Counted from the first letter of the stretch, positions 7,921 through 16,488 are shown. The stretch: DNA of 64,000 nt from Halogeometricum pallidum JCM 14848 (GCF_000337095.1 NZ_AOIV01000027.1:92516-156515), one strand, 5' to 3'. The notes: generated from the letters alone by a model not told the origin. Numbers and translations: made by a program.

Positions 7921-8995
7921 ACGGTCTTGCTTCGAAGACCAGACTGGTCGGCGTCTCGGCCGCGCGGCGGAAGCGTGTGAATCCGCTCTCTGTGACAACG
8001 TCACGAGTCTGCTTCTCACCTGCCTGTGCGCCAAGTCCGTAGCCGACGTCCTGGCTGAGCGAATTCGGCGTACAGGCTACCGTCGAGATCGAGTACGCCA
8101 GACGGCCAAACGGAGTGAGGTTGTCTTCGACCCGATCCTCGGCATAGGGCTCGACGATCATCCACGCACCGTCGGCGGCGAGAGTCTCCCGGATGTGGGC
8201 CGCGACGCCGACGGGATCACCCATATCGTGGAAGCAGTTGAACATCGTCACGAGGTCGTAGTCAGTTCCGTCGTACTCTGATGCGGTTGCCACCTCGAAA
8301 TCGACGCGGTCGGCGATACCAGCGGCTTCCGCCCGCTCGCGCGCGACGTCGATCGAGTCCTCGTGGTAGTCGATGCCGACGACCGTCGAGTTGGGGTACG
8401 CTTCGGCCATGCGGATCGTCGGTGCGCCGTGACCACAACCTACGTCGGCGATCCGCCCGCCCGCTTGCAGCTTTTCATCGACCCCGTCGAGTGCCTCGAC
8501 CCAGTCGAGCAGGAAGGCCCCGTAAGACGGTCCGAAGAAGCGTTCGGTGCCGTGAAACACGTCCTCGTCGTGTTCGTGCCAGCCGATGCCCTCGCCCGTT
8601 CGAAATGCTTCGCGGAGTTCGGGTTCGATCTGGGCCGCCGACGCCACCAGCTGGAACGCGCCCGGCATGAACACCGGACTCTCCTCGTTGGCCAAGACGT
8701 ACGCCTGTTCGGGGGAGAGCTCGTAGCTGTCGGTCTCGGGGTTGTAGGTGATGTACCCACCGGCAGCCTGTGAGCGCAGCCATTCGCGGACGTAGCGTTC
8801 TGCGGTATCCGTTTCCTGAGCCAACTCGGCGGACGTGAGCGCCCCGGCTTCGTCTAATGCCGCGTAGAGGCCGAGTTCGTCGCCGATGATGGCCAGCGCG
8901 GCGTGGACCGTCGCCCCGAGGTCGGTGAGCGATGTCTCCACGAGTTCGTTCAGTTTCTGTTCATCGATGGGGTCTGCTCGGGTTTCTGTTGTCAT
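7919..8995 (-). CDS. SAM-dependent methyltransferase with N-terminal winged helix (Rv2258c type)
   Basis: This 358-residue enzyme has an N-terminal winged-helix dimerisation domain (about 10-95: HAALAIIGDELGLYAALDEAGALTSAEL, RYVREWLRSQAAGGYI) followed by a Rossmann methyltransferase domain. Motif I is IADVGCGHGAPTIRMAEAYP (about 170-190), motif II VVGIDYHEDSI, and the post-motif II loop YDLVTMFNCFHDMGDP (about 245-260). This layout is that of bacterial Rv2258c-like enzymes acting on small molecules; the substrate is unknown. ATG 8995 (MTTETRADP) is preferred over an upstream in-frame ATG because the extension is non-acidic. OsmC lies 102 bp upstream on the same strand. Confidence 0.85.
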   Translation of the reverse strand: MTTETRADPIDEQKLNELVETSLTDLGATVHAALAIIGDELGLYAALDEAGALTSAELAQETDTAERYVREWLRSQAAGGYITYNPETDSYELSPEQAYVLANEESPVFMPGAFQLVASAAQIEPELREAFRTGEGIGWHEHDEDVFHGTERFFGPSYGAFLLDWVEALDGVDEKLQAGGRIADVGCGHGAPTIRMAEAYPNSTVVGIDYHEDSIDVARERAEAAGIADRVDFEVATASEYDGTDYDLVTMFNCFHDMGDPVGVAAHIRETLAADGAWMIVEPYAEDRVEDNLTPFGRLAYSISTVACTPNSLSQDVGYGLGAQAGEKQTRDVVTESGFTRFRRAAETPTSLVFEARP

Positions 8996-9097
8996 AATCT
9001 CGCGTCCGTTGTCACCTGCGGAAGGGGAACGAGCAAAGCACATACGCGACTCATTTCCGCGAAGATGCGATCCGTCTCCGCGGAGAGAGCGAGTCTG

Positions 9098-9682
9098 TCA
9101 ACGTCGGGGTTTTTCGACATTCCTCCCACCCCTTCGTTCAGAGACGACCTCGGTTTCGAGCGGGACAGCATTCGTGATGTTGTCCATCAACGGGGAGGTC
9201 GTTTCGACTCGGTCCCGTAGCTCGGCGAGTTCCTCCTCCGACGCGTCCGCGTCTATGTACGCGGTGCAGGTCACCGTGTTGTACCCGGCGCGGACGTCCT
9301 CGGAGATGCCGAGGAACCCCCGGAGATCAACCTCGCCTTCGAGTTCGAACCGGAGGCGACTGAGTTCGATACCCATGGCGGCAGCGTTTGCCGCGTAGCC
9401 GACGCTCAGACACGATCCGAGGGCGGCGAGCAGAAGCTCGACCGCGTTGGGTGCCGTTCGCTTGCCGAGGATCTGCTCTGGTTCGTCACCTTCGACGTGG
9501 AACTCCCTGGTGTGGATTCGTTCACCGGCTTGGTCGAAATCGTCGATCGCGGTCACACACTGCAGACCGTCGGTCCATTCCGTTTCTGCGCGGAACCTGA
9601 ATCGACCGGTCTCTGGGTCTTCCGTGATTGCTTCGACCGCGTGGCCGAGTTGCTCTACATTTACTCCGTGGGTGCTGGTCAT
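9098..9682 (-). CDS. OsmC-family protein lacking the second redox cysteine
   Basis: This 194-residue protein has the OsmC/Ohr two-domain fold: an N-terminal beta sheet (about 10-75), then the central helix with the first reactive cysteine in ELLLAALGSCLSVGYAANAAAMG (about 82-104), and a C-terminal half with the conserved LRFELEGEVDLRGFLG strand. In classical OsmC and Ohr a second cysteine precedes a proline (CP); here the equivalent position reads TTSPLMDN, so Ser replaces Cys. That makes classical two-Cys peroxidase chemistry unlikely, although a one-Cys or thiol-transfer role is possible. ATG 9682 is preferred over the longer frame. A 9-bp inverted repeat sits just upstream. Confidence 0.85.
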   Translation of the reverse strand: MTSTHGVNVEQLGHAVEAITEDPETGRFRFRAETEWTDGLQCVTAIDDFDQAGERIHTREFHVEGDEPEQILGKRTAPNAVELLLAALGSCLSVGYAANAAAMGIELSRLRFELEGEVDLRGFLGISEDVRAGYNTVTCTAYIDADASEEELAELRDRVETTSPLMDNITNAVPLETEVVSERRGGRNVEKPRR

Positions 9683-9697
9683 GATGTGTTCCGACTC

Positions 9698-9739
9698 CAC
9701 TAGGTGACACGACTGTGAGGACGATGTAGGCACCTAGTG
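9698..9739 (-). promoter_or_regulatory. Inverted repeat CACTAGGTG...CACCTAGTG upstream of osmC (candidate operator)
   Basis: Arms 9698-9706 and 9731-9739 are perfect reverse complements and each is itself a CAC-N3-GTG dyad. They lie 16-57 bp upstream of the osmC start on the minus strand. A related CAC-ATAG-GTG site lies just upstream of the FilR1-like regulator gene. Nothing else recognisable is present between here and 9988. Confidence 0.45.
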
Positions 9740-9988
9740 ATATGCGGGCAGCCACTGACCATCTTGCAGCCGATGAACGGGACCACCGGCTCCAAGTAGT
9801 GGACTTTCGGCTCATCGGAGGGGTGATTTCACGAGGAGCGTTTCGATAGGCCGACTGCATTTTTGGGTCGCTTCGTGGAGATAATCATCAGCACCGAGAG
9901 ACAGCGGTGTGACAATCGGATAGCCTACAGAGCGAACCTTCACACCTCGTTGACGGAGCGGGACCGTCACTGTTTGACAGGAGTCTAT

Positions 9989-10798
9989 TCACTCTACAGT
10001 CGGTTCGGGTGTAAGTGGTCGGGCCTCACGTCGGTAGGACTCGTACATCGATTCCGTCCATTCACGTGCCTCCGGGGCGTCGGTATCGAGTAACACCTGT
10101 ACCGTCCCGCTGTCAGCGTTGTAGCCGCTGATTGCGATTCGGTCGTCGAAGAGACTGAGCCCGTAAGCGGGCAAGTCCTCGTGTAATCGGACCGTGAGGT
10201 TGCCGCTCTCCAGTGCCTCGGAACAGTGCTCTTTGTACGTTGCAAGGATGTATTTCGCGACGCTTGGCGGGTCGATAATCTCCGTGTACATGCCGTCGAG
10301 GACTTGCCGACGAAACTCGTCCTTACACGGCTCAAGCAGGGCGACGCCGTACCCAACGAACCGAAACCGGTCTGTCTGTCGGAGCAGCGACACGAATCGG
10401 TTCACCGGACCGTAGGGATCGTCGGCCCTGGCGTCAGTCACGACCGCCTTCGACGCCATCTCGACGGTGAAACCGCTCGCTTCGGTTGGGAGCCACTGCC
10501 AGACGTCCCGGACAGCCTGCTCGGTTTCGAGTCGTTCGATCAACTCTTGGATTCCTGCCGCGACGAAGGCACCTAGCTGTGTGGCCTCGAACTGGTGTCC
10601 GTCCTTGCTGATCCACTGGCGGTCTTCGAATTCGCGCAACGTGCGCCCGATCGTAGAAGTCGAAGCCGCAGTCATCGTCTGAAGGTCGGCCCGGCTCTGG
10701 GGCCGCCGGACCAAGGCGGCGAGCACGGTAACGCGGTGGTCCGACCGCGCGAGGAACTCGATGTCGTCGAGCGGCGTATCCGTGGTTCGAGGTAGCAT
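9989..10798 (-). CDS. Winged-helix regulator with FilR1-like sensor domain
   Basis: This 269-residue regulator starts with a winged helix (about 5-70: LDDIEFLARSDHRVTVLAALVRRPQSRADLQ, then ASTSTIGRTLREFEDRQWIS as the recognition region). It continues into a domain of about 190 residues resembling the methanogenesis regulator FilR1 middle domain, a ligand-sensing part common in haloarchaeal HTH proteins (FRRQVLDGMYTEIIDPPSV, LHEDLPAYGLSLFDDRIAISGY). Neighbours OsmC, the methyltransferase, the permease and DoxX lie on the same strand, so it probably controls them. The ATG at 10798 is preferred; a CTATAG element sits about 25 bp upstream. An in-frame ATG at 10813 gives five more residues. Confidence 0.82.
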   Translation of the reverse strand: MLPRTTDTPLDDIEFLARSDHRVTVLAALVRRPQSRADLQTMTAASTSTIGRTLREFEDRQWISKDGHQFEATQLGAFVAAGIQELIERLETEQAVRDVWQWLPTEASGFTVEMASKAVVTDARADDPYGPVNRFVSLLRQTDRFRFVGYGVALLEPCKDEFRRQVLDGMYTEIIDPPSVAKYILATYKEHCSEALESGNLTVRLHEDLPAYGLSLFDDRIAISGYNADSGTVQVLLDTDAPEAREWTESMYESYRREARPLTPEPTVE

Positions 10799-10808
10799 GG
10801 TGAAAGTA

Positions 10809-10818
10809 CACATAGGTG
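10809..10818 (-). promoter_or_regulatory. CAC-ATAG-GTG dyad upstream of the FilR1-like regulator gene
   Basis: The dyad sits between the TATA-like CTATAG and the regulator start. It shares its CAC/GTG half-sites and TAGG core with the repeat upstream of osmC, suggesting autoregulation by the same protein. This is inferred from similarity and position. Confidence 0.35.
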
Positions 10819-10903
10819 GTCTATAGCTTTTCGGACCACCAGTAGAGGCCCCGACGATGATCTACCTGCGGATGGAGTCCGACGAGTCGGAACAGGCGGA
10901 CTC

Positions 10904-12139
10904 CTACGCGGGTTCGGGCGTACGCAGTGCCAGGATAACGCCGAGGAGGGCGACTCCGCCGCCAACAAAGAACGCCGGGTCGTACCCGACGCGGTCGATG
11001 ATGGCGCCGGCAGCGATGGGTGCAGCAAACGCGCCGAGCAGACCGACGCTCGTCAGCAGCGAGATGGCCGTCGTCCGCACCGCCGGCGGGACGAGTTCGG
11101 TGATGTACGAAAAGAGGAGTCCCGTGACGAGTTGAATCGCGAAGCCGACGACGAGTACCGCCGCGATGACGAGTTCGAGTTGCGAAACGAACACGAACGC
11201 GACGACGGCCGGTGCGGCGACGGCGAACGACGACACCACGACGGGACGACGTTTACCGCCGAAAACGCGTTCGGAGACCACGCCGCTGCTCGACCGTCCG
11301 ACTGCTCCGATCGCCGGGAACAACGCGGTCAGCAGCCCACCCGTCGCCAGCGAGATGCCGAACCCGTCGACGAGATAGCTCGGTAACCACGTGTTGACGA
11401 AGAGATACAGCGAATAGGCGAAAAAGCAGAGCACGCAGACGATCCAGACCGCCCGACTGGTGAACAACTCACGCAGTGCCGTCCGGTCCGGCGTCGCCGT
11501 CTCGATGCCGGGAACGTTGCGACGGGTCGCGAGCAAGAACAGCGTGACGCCGACGACGCCGATGACGGCGTACAGCGGGAGGATCGCGGGCCACCCGACG
11601 GCGCGTGCGACGAGCGGACTGCCGAACTGCCCGAGCGCGAACCCGACCGGTGCGCTCGCGGTGAACACGCCGACGGCGGTTGCCCGATATCTCGGTGCGA
11701 CGGCGCTGCCGACGACGTTCGCGCCCGCGTTCCAGAAGATGACGTACGCGATACCGCCGAGGACACGCGAGACGAGCAGCCAGAGGTACGCGCCGGAGGT
11801 GGCCGCATACCAGCCCCACACGCCCGCGGTGACGAGCGCGACGGTCCCGAAGAGGATCACCCGACGGACCGAAAAGCGGTCGAGAACGATACCGGTGGGG
11901 ACGCTGGTGACGACCGCGGTTGCGTACATGATGCTGACGAGCCAGCCCGCCGTACTCGCCGTGAGTCCGAGCGAGTCCTGAATCAGCGGCAGTACGCTCG
12001 CCGGCGCGATTTCGTAGGCCGCGGCCGCCGTCGAGAGCACGAACAATCCGATGAATAGAGCGAGCGTCTCGCGTCGAGAACTGCCTGCGTTGGGGTGGTC
12101 GCTCACGGTCTCTGTACTCGATTTCGGAAGCACTCTCAA
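10904..12139 (-). CDS. Major facilitator superfamily permease
   Basis: This 411-residue inner-membrane transporter has about 12 hydrophobic helices in two six-helix halves. The MFS A-like loop is GIVLDRFSVRRVILFG (about 82-98), and the second half begins near AVWIVCVLCFFAYSLYLFVN (about 230). Substrate cannot be told from sequence; it resembles nitrate/cyanate or drug-efflux type MFS members. The ATG is 63 codons upstream of the first loop, with a short polar N terminus. It lies upstream of the FilR1-like regulator on the same strand, with a 105-bp gap, and downstream of doxX. Confidence 0.85.
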   Translation of the reverse strand: MRVLPKSSTETVSDHPNAGSSRRETLALFIGLFVLSTAAAAYEIAPASVLPLIQDSLGLTASTAGWLVSIMYATAVVTSVPTGIVLDRFSVRRVILFGTVALVTAGVWGWYAATSGAYLWLLVSRVLGGIAYVIFWNAGANVVGSAVAPRYRATAVGVFTASAPVGFALGQFGSPLVARAVGWPAILPLYAVIGVVGVTLFLLATRRNVPGIETATPDRTALRELFTSRAVWIVCVLCFFAYSLYLFVNTWLPSYLVDGFGISLATGGLLTALFPAIGAVGRSSSGVVSERVFGGKRRPVVVSSFAVAAPAVVAFVFVSQLELVIAAVLVVGFAIQLVTGLLFSYITELVPPAVRTTAISLLTSVGLLGAFAAPIAAGAIIDRVGYDPAFFVGGGVALLGVILALRTPEPA

Positions 12140-12277
12140 ACCGGTTGCTATCTCGTTCTACCGACAGAAACTCGAAGACCCGGTGGTGGAGTCCACCAGG
12201 CGAGGATCGTACTGTTCCGAGAAAAGCCGGTTTACAGAGTGAATCCCGGGAGCGATTCGTCGCGAAGTCGACCTGAG

Positions 12278-12853
12278 CTACCCGAGGATGTACTCGAGGG
12301 CGGGGTAGCGCTCGAGGAGCGTCTGCCCGCCGAGATCGTAGGTCTCGAGGTATCGGTCCAGACCGAGGATGCGACCCGCGCCGAACGCGGCGACGGCGAG
12401 GAACACGAGCATGTACGCGAAGTCGCCGTTGATGAGGCCGTGGGTGATGTCCCAGTTCCCGAAGTAGAACATGAGCATCATGAGCGCGCCGAAGAACGCC
12501 GCGAGGCGGACGAACGCGCCGACCAGGAGGCCGAGGCCGATGAACAGTTCGCCCCACGGGACGGCGACGTTCGCGAACTCGACGAACCACGGGGTCGAAC
12601 CCATCCAGGCGAACAGCCCGGCTAACGGGTTGCCGTTCGTGGCCGCGACGTTGGCGAGGTAGCCGCCCGCGCTGAACGGGTCGGCGGCGACGATCTTCGT
12701 GAAACCGGAGTAGGCGAACGCGTAGCCCATCATGAGCCGGAGCGACAGGACGAACCACGCCGACAGGCTGTGGGCGCGACCGCCGACGGTGTACCCGCCG
12801 ACGGTGCTCTCGAAGGTGTTGCGAGTCTCGGGGGAGATGGCAGATGAAGTCAT
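12278..12853 (-). CDS. DoxX-family membrane protein
   Basis: This 191-residue membrane protein has four hydrophobic helices. The first holds the family signature LSLRLMMGYAFAYSGFTKI (about 36-55), later segments include WFVEFANVAVPWGELFIGLGLLVGAFVRLAAFFG (about 88-120) and a C-terminal loop GAGRILGLDRYLE. DoxX/DoxD proteins are linked to thiosulfate:quinone or thiol oxidation and, in mycobacteria, to a redox membrane complex. The company of OsmC and a methyltransferase supports a thiol or electrophile-stress role here. The C-terminal tail after helix four is longer than in the minimal family. Confidence 0.88.
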   Translation of the reverse strand: MTSSAISPETRNTFESTVGGYTVGGRAHSLSAWFVLSLRLMMGYAFAYSGFTKIVAADPFSAGGYLANVAATNGNPLAGLFAWMGSTPWFVEFANVAVPWGELFIGLGLLVGAFVRLAAFFGALMMLMFYFGNWDITHGLINGDFAYMLVFLAVAAFGAGRILGLDRYLETYDLGGQTLLERYPALEYILG

Positions 12854-12908
12854 GATGATGGCGGAAGAAAACTTCCTACTTTCACGAACGCTTCGTAACC
12901 TAATAAAG

Positions 12909-12924
12909 TAGTATGGATATACTA
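12909..12924 (-). promoter_or_regulatory. TAGTAT-GGAT-ATACTA palindrome upstream of doxX
   Basis: A perfect 6-bp inverted repeat with a 4-bp spacer lies 56-71 bp upstream of the doxX start, in the only AT-rich patch nearby. Dyads of this type bind small winged-helix regulators. No binding protein can be named. Confidence 0.4.
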
Positions 12925-13176
12925 TACCATGGCCACACGTAACTTATGAGTGGGTACAAGGGGTGGGATGGGAGCTGAAGACCCAATCGGAGGCAGTGCG
13001 ACCAGAGGGGTAGAGCGTGGCGACGACTTCTGTGTGACCGGTACTCCGGAACTCACCGCTACTGGTGAAATGCACTTTGAGGGGGTCGTCATCGCTTCGA
13101 GAGCCTGCCGTCGAGTGGAAGAAAAGGGTTGATACTGAACATATCAGAGATGATGCATGGAAAAAGAGACCTCAAA

Positions 13177-13713
13177 TCGGCGTACACCCCCGTGTTCCCC
13201 GGAGTGTGGCTCGCTATGTGGGGTGTAGCGGGTGTTTGGACGAGGATTCGGTGACAGACGATGCTCGACCGGAAACGAAAGTATTCCGAAGAGGAATTCG
13301 GTCGTTTCAGCGGCTGTCTTAGTTGTATTCGAGGGCTGGTGAATGAGGTGGGAGTCGCGTTGGAGGCAGATGGATGATCCGTACATTCGGATTCGGGCGA
13401 TACACCCCTGTTTTGAGGGGGTGTACCGGGGTTTCAGACTTCGGAGAAACGCTGGTTTACCGTGTCGACGTCGATTCGCCCTCCTCCTACAGATTCAAAT
13501 AACGGAAGTAGACCCCGTCTATCGGGTTGTCTCTGCCGTTTCGGATACATCTCGACGCCAGTCGGCGTCCGTCTCTCTGGGGTTGCGGTCCTAGTCGTTC
13601 TACACTCTTTGCACGCCCCTTTCTTCCGGGGACGGCTGTAGATGTACTCTCCCGTAGACCGTATTCAGGGCGCTCGTAGCGGTGAAACGCTCGTAGAGAG
13701 GGGTGTACGCCGA
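13177..13713. repeat. 537-bp element bounded by 14-bp inverted repeats, with five GGGGTGTA octamers
   Basis: TCGGCGTACACCCC at 13177-13190 and GGGGTGTACGCCGA at 13700-13713 are exact reverse complements. Three more GGGGTGTA octamers lie between (13220-13227 on plus, 13401-13408 on minus, 13418-13425 on plus). No coding frame and no obvious target-site duplication are present. It may be a MITE-like remnant, a replication-origin-box cluster or a regulator array. Confidence 0.6.
13401..13425. repeat. Central hairpin TACACCCC-N9-GGGGTGTA
   Basis: An 8-bp perfect stem at the middle of the larger inverted-repeat element, made from two of its five octamers facing each other. Confidence 0.6.
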
Positions 13714-13990
13714 GGTAGATGTCGAAAACTAACAGCTTTCGTTACTGACTACCTCCGTAAGAGCGCGGACGCTATCGACGACACTATCGGTCGAAGGCAC
13801 GTTCCCTTTTGACCCCAATCGCAGTTCGTCGATTGGTTAGACTGCAGTCGAACGCGATAGAGAGCAAACGGAGTTCCCGCCATCCCGAACACCGACCGGT
13901 CGGCACCGGCGACCGATTTCGGAACGCGAACTCCGCGGACAAGAACGACGTGCGCGGCCAACTCGCTTTCGCCCGCGTTTCGGACGCACG

Positions 13991-14251
13991 CTACTCCTCG
14001 GATGTCTCGTACTCGACACCCGCCTCGCTCACCCGCACCATTCCCCCCTCGTACTCGAATCCGAGTGAGATGCTGACCTCCGGATTCGAGAGGACGGCCT
14101 CGACGGCCTCGGTGTTCATCACCTCGGCGATGGGACGCAGGGCCGTCGGTTCGCAGCCCTTCGCCTCGGCGACGGTCGAGACGATCTCGTACATGATGTT
14201 CTCGATGGAAGTTCGCGGACTGGGCGTGGTTGTCGGGTGTGTGTCGGGCAT
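13991..14251 (-). CDS. Stand-alone HalOD1 output-domain protein
   Basis: This 86-residue protein is essentially one halobacterial output domain 1 (HalOD1). Features are IMYEIVSTVAEAKGCEPTAL at 19-38, the region ALRPIAEVMNTEAVEAVLSN, and the terminal beta hairpin SISLGFEYEGGMVRVSEAGVEYE. HalOD1 occurs at the end of haloarchaeal signalling proteins or alone, and its biochemical role is not settled. It is transcribed away from the ABC transporter that follows. The N-terminal 17 residues are Thr/Pro-rich and probably disordered. Confidence 0.85.
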   Translation of the reverse strand: MPDTHPTTTPSPRTSIENIMYEIVSTVAEAKGCEPTALRPIAEVMNTEAVEAVLSNPEVSISLGFEYEGGMVRVSEAGVEYETSEE

Positions 14252-14469
14252 CGGAGGGGTTCGGCGGGGCGGTTACGCCGGGGACGCGCCCTCGGGGTTA
14301 ACCTATGCGGGCTAGAGTGATAGGCGGGGGAAAGCACTTTGGGCTAACCGAGCGGTGTTTCGGGAGGACAACGTGACCGGGGTCGACCCGGCGATTATCG
14401 GCCGCTCGCCCGGGCGACCACCTCGCCGGAGTCACCGGATACTTCAGCACGCGCCCGATACGGACGGCA

Positions 14470-16404
14470 ATGCCACCGGACCACGGCGGTTTCGAACGCG
14501 TCCGCGACAACGTCGACGGCCACCCGATGGTGAGCCTCCTCGCGTACGCTCGCACGTACTGGGTCCGGCTGACGCTCGGCGTCCTCGCCGCATTTCTCAC
14601 GCGGTTCGCACGACTCGTCCCGCCCATCGTCGTCGCGGCGGCCATCGACCGGGCCATCCGACAGTCGGGGGAGGCGGGGGTACTCACCGACTTGGGCGTC
14701 CTCCCGGCGGCGCAGATAACCACGCAGGCGGCGCGGCTCGCCCTCCTCGAACGACTCGTCGCCATCGCCGTCCTCGCGTACCTCGTCCGGTCGGTGGCGC
14801 GGTTCGTCTCTCGGTATCTCCTGCAGGCGACGGCGCAGAAGGTCCAGCGTGACCTCCGAAACGACACCTACGACCACATCCAGCATCTCTCGATGTCGTT
14901 CTTCGCCGACCACCAGACCGGCGGCCTGATGTCCATTCTCAACAGCGACATCAACCGACTGGAGCAGTTCCTCAACACGGAGTTCCGCCAGCTCATCCGC
15001 GTCGTCGCCACGGTGGGCGGCATCGCGGTCGTGCTGTGGACGTACTCGCCGAAGCTCGCTTTGGTCGCCTTGGCGCCCGTGCCGATAATCGGCGTGGCGA
15101 GCGGGCGCTTTCTCACGTGGATCGAACCGCGGTACAAGTCCATCCGCGAGACGGTCGCGCGGCTGAACACCCGGCTGGAGAACAACCTCGGCGGCGCGGC
15201 GGTCATCAAGGCGTTCGACCGCTACGACTTCGAGCGCCAGCGGGTGGCACGGCAGAGCGAGGCGTACCACGACGAGAAGGTCTCCGCGCTGCGAATCCGT
15301 CGGGGATTCTTCGCGGCGCTCCGACTGCTCACCGGCGTCGTCTTCGTCATCGTGCTGTTCGTCGGCGGCACCGACATCATCACCGGCGTGCCGGGCGAGA
15401 ACGGCGCGCTGACGCTCGGCGGGTTCACGCTCTTTTTCCTCCTGCTCCGCCGTCTGTACTCGCCGATGCGCCGGGTCGGCAAGTCCGCGAACAAATACCA
15501 GCTCGCGATGTCCAGCGCCGAGCGGGTGTTCGGACTCCTCGGGCGCGACCCCGAGATAACGAGCCCGGAGTCGCCGCACCGCCCGGCGACGGTCGACGGC
15601 GACGTCGAGTTCGACTCGGTCACGTTTTCCTACGGCGACCGCGACCCCGTCCTCCGCGACGTCTCCTTGGACGTGCCCGCCGGCGACACCGTCGGCCTCG
15701 CGGGGCCGACGGGCGCGGGGAAGTCGACGCTCCTGAAACTCATCGCCCGGTTCCACGACGTCGACGGGAACGGCGCCGCCGACGGGGGCGTCCGCGTCGA
15801 CGGCGTCGACGTTCGCGACTACGACCTCCAGACGCTCCGCGACGAGATAGGCATCGTCGAGCAGGACCCGTACCTGTTCTCCGGAACGGTGGCGGAGAAC
15901 ATCGCCTACGGCGACGCCGACGCGCTGGAAGCCGAGTGGTACGGCGAGGGCGACGCCGAGGCGACCCGCGAGCGCATCGTCGCGGCGGCGGAGGCGGCGG
16001 AGGCGGAGGCCTTCGTTCGCGAACTCCCCGAGGGGTACGACACGCGCGTCGGCGAGCGGGGAGTGAAGCTCTCGGGCGGGCAGCGTCAGCGCATCGCCAT
16101 CGCCCGCGCCTTGCTCAACGACCCCGCCGTCATCATCTTCGACGAGGCCACCTCCGACGTCGACACCGAGACCGAAGAGCTCATCCAGGAGAGCCTGGAC
16201 CGACTGGTCGAAGAGCGGACCGCGTTCGTCATCGCCCACCGCCTCTCGACCATCCGAGACGCCGACCAGGTGGTCGTGCTGGAGGAGGGCGAAATCACGG
16301 AGCGAGGCACCCACGACGAACTCGTCGCCGCCGACGGGGCGTACGCCGACCTCTGGGGCCGGCAGGCCGACACGGAGGCGCCGGGGGCGACGGCGGACGA
16401 CTGA
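14470..16404 (+). CDS. ABC exporter, fused membrane and ATPase domains
   Basis: This 644-residue half-transporter has six predicted transmembrane helices within residues 20-350, the family segment SMSFFADHQTGGLMSILNSDINRLEQFLN (about 140-168), and a C-terminal ATPase domain from about 380. Walker A is GPTGAGKSTLLKL, the Q loop is IVEQDPYLFSGTVAENIAYG, the signature is LSGGQRQRIAIARALL, Walker B is VIIFDEATSDVD and the H loop is VIAHRLSTI. A short acidic insert (EAEWYGEGDAEATRERI) sits between Q loop and signature. It would act as a homodimer exporting a lipid or hydrophobic compound; the substrate is unknown. It stands alone, divergent from HalOD1. Confidence 0.93.
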   Translation: MPPDHGGFERVRDNVDGHPMVSLLAYARTYWVRLTLGVLAAFLTRFARLVPPIVVAAAIDRAIRQSGEAGVLTDLGVLPAAQITTQAARLALLERLVAIAVLAYLVRSVARFVSRYLLQATAQKVQRDLRNDTYDHIQHLSMSFFADHQTGGLMSILNSDINRLEQFLNTEFRQLIRVVATVGGIAVVLWTYSPKLALVALAPVPIIGVASGRFLTWIEPRYKSIRETVARLNTRLENNLGGAAVIKAFDRYDFERQRVARQSEAYHDEKVSALRIRRGFFAALRLLTGVVFVIVLFVGGTDIITGVPGENGALTLGGFTLFFLLLRRLYSPMRRVGKSANKYQLAMSSAERVFGLLGRDPEITSPESPHRPATVDGDVEFDSVTFSYGDRDPVLRDVSLDVPAGDTVGLAGPTGAGKSTLLKLIARFHDVDGNGAADGGVRVDGVDVRDYDLQTLRDEIGIVEQDPYLFSGTVAENIAYGDADALEAEWYGEGDAEATRERIVAAAEAAEAEAFVRELPEGYDTRVGERGVKLSGGQRQRIAIARALLNDPAVIIFDEATSDVDTETEELIQESLDRLVEERTAFVIAHRLSTIRDADQVVVLEEGEITERGTHDELVAADGAYADLWGRQADTEAPGATADD

Positions 16405-16488
16405 CCGCGCGCGACTCCCTCCACGGCGTCCGCGTCGAAAGCACTGGGTCGGTTCGGGGTGCGTTATCCTCTGTGATGCGCTTCAGAA

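Larger units (their letters stand above)
12930..13990. other. Long gene-free, AT-richer stretch
   Basis: Over 1 kb without a credible gene: short frames here lack haloarchaeal acidic composition, codon bias and ribosome sites. The stretch contains the inverted-repeat element 13177-13713. GC is visibly lower than in the core regions. It forms the right part of the accessory island. Confidence 0.6.

Noticed and set aside
13144-13594. Short frames in the gene-free stretch (about 80 codons each)
   Set aside because: Composition is not haloarchaeal acidic, no start context and they overlap the inverted-repeat element.
14395-16314. Long open frame on the minus strand opposite the ABC exporter
   Set aside because: It is the mirror of a high-GC coding gene with strong family motifs on the plus strand; its own product is Arg/Asp-rich nonsense with no domain.
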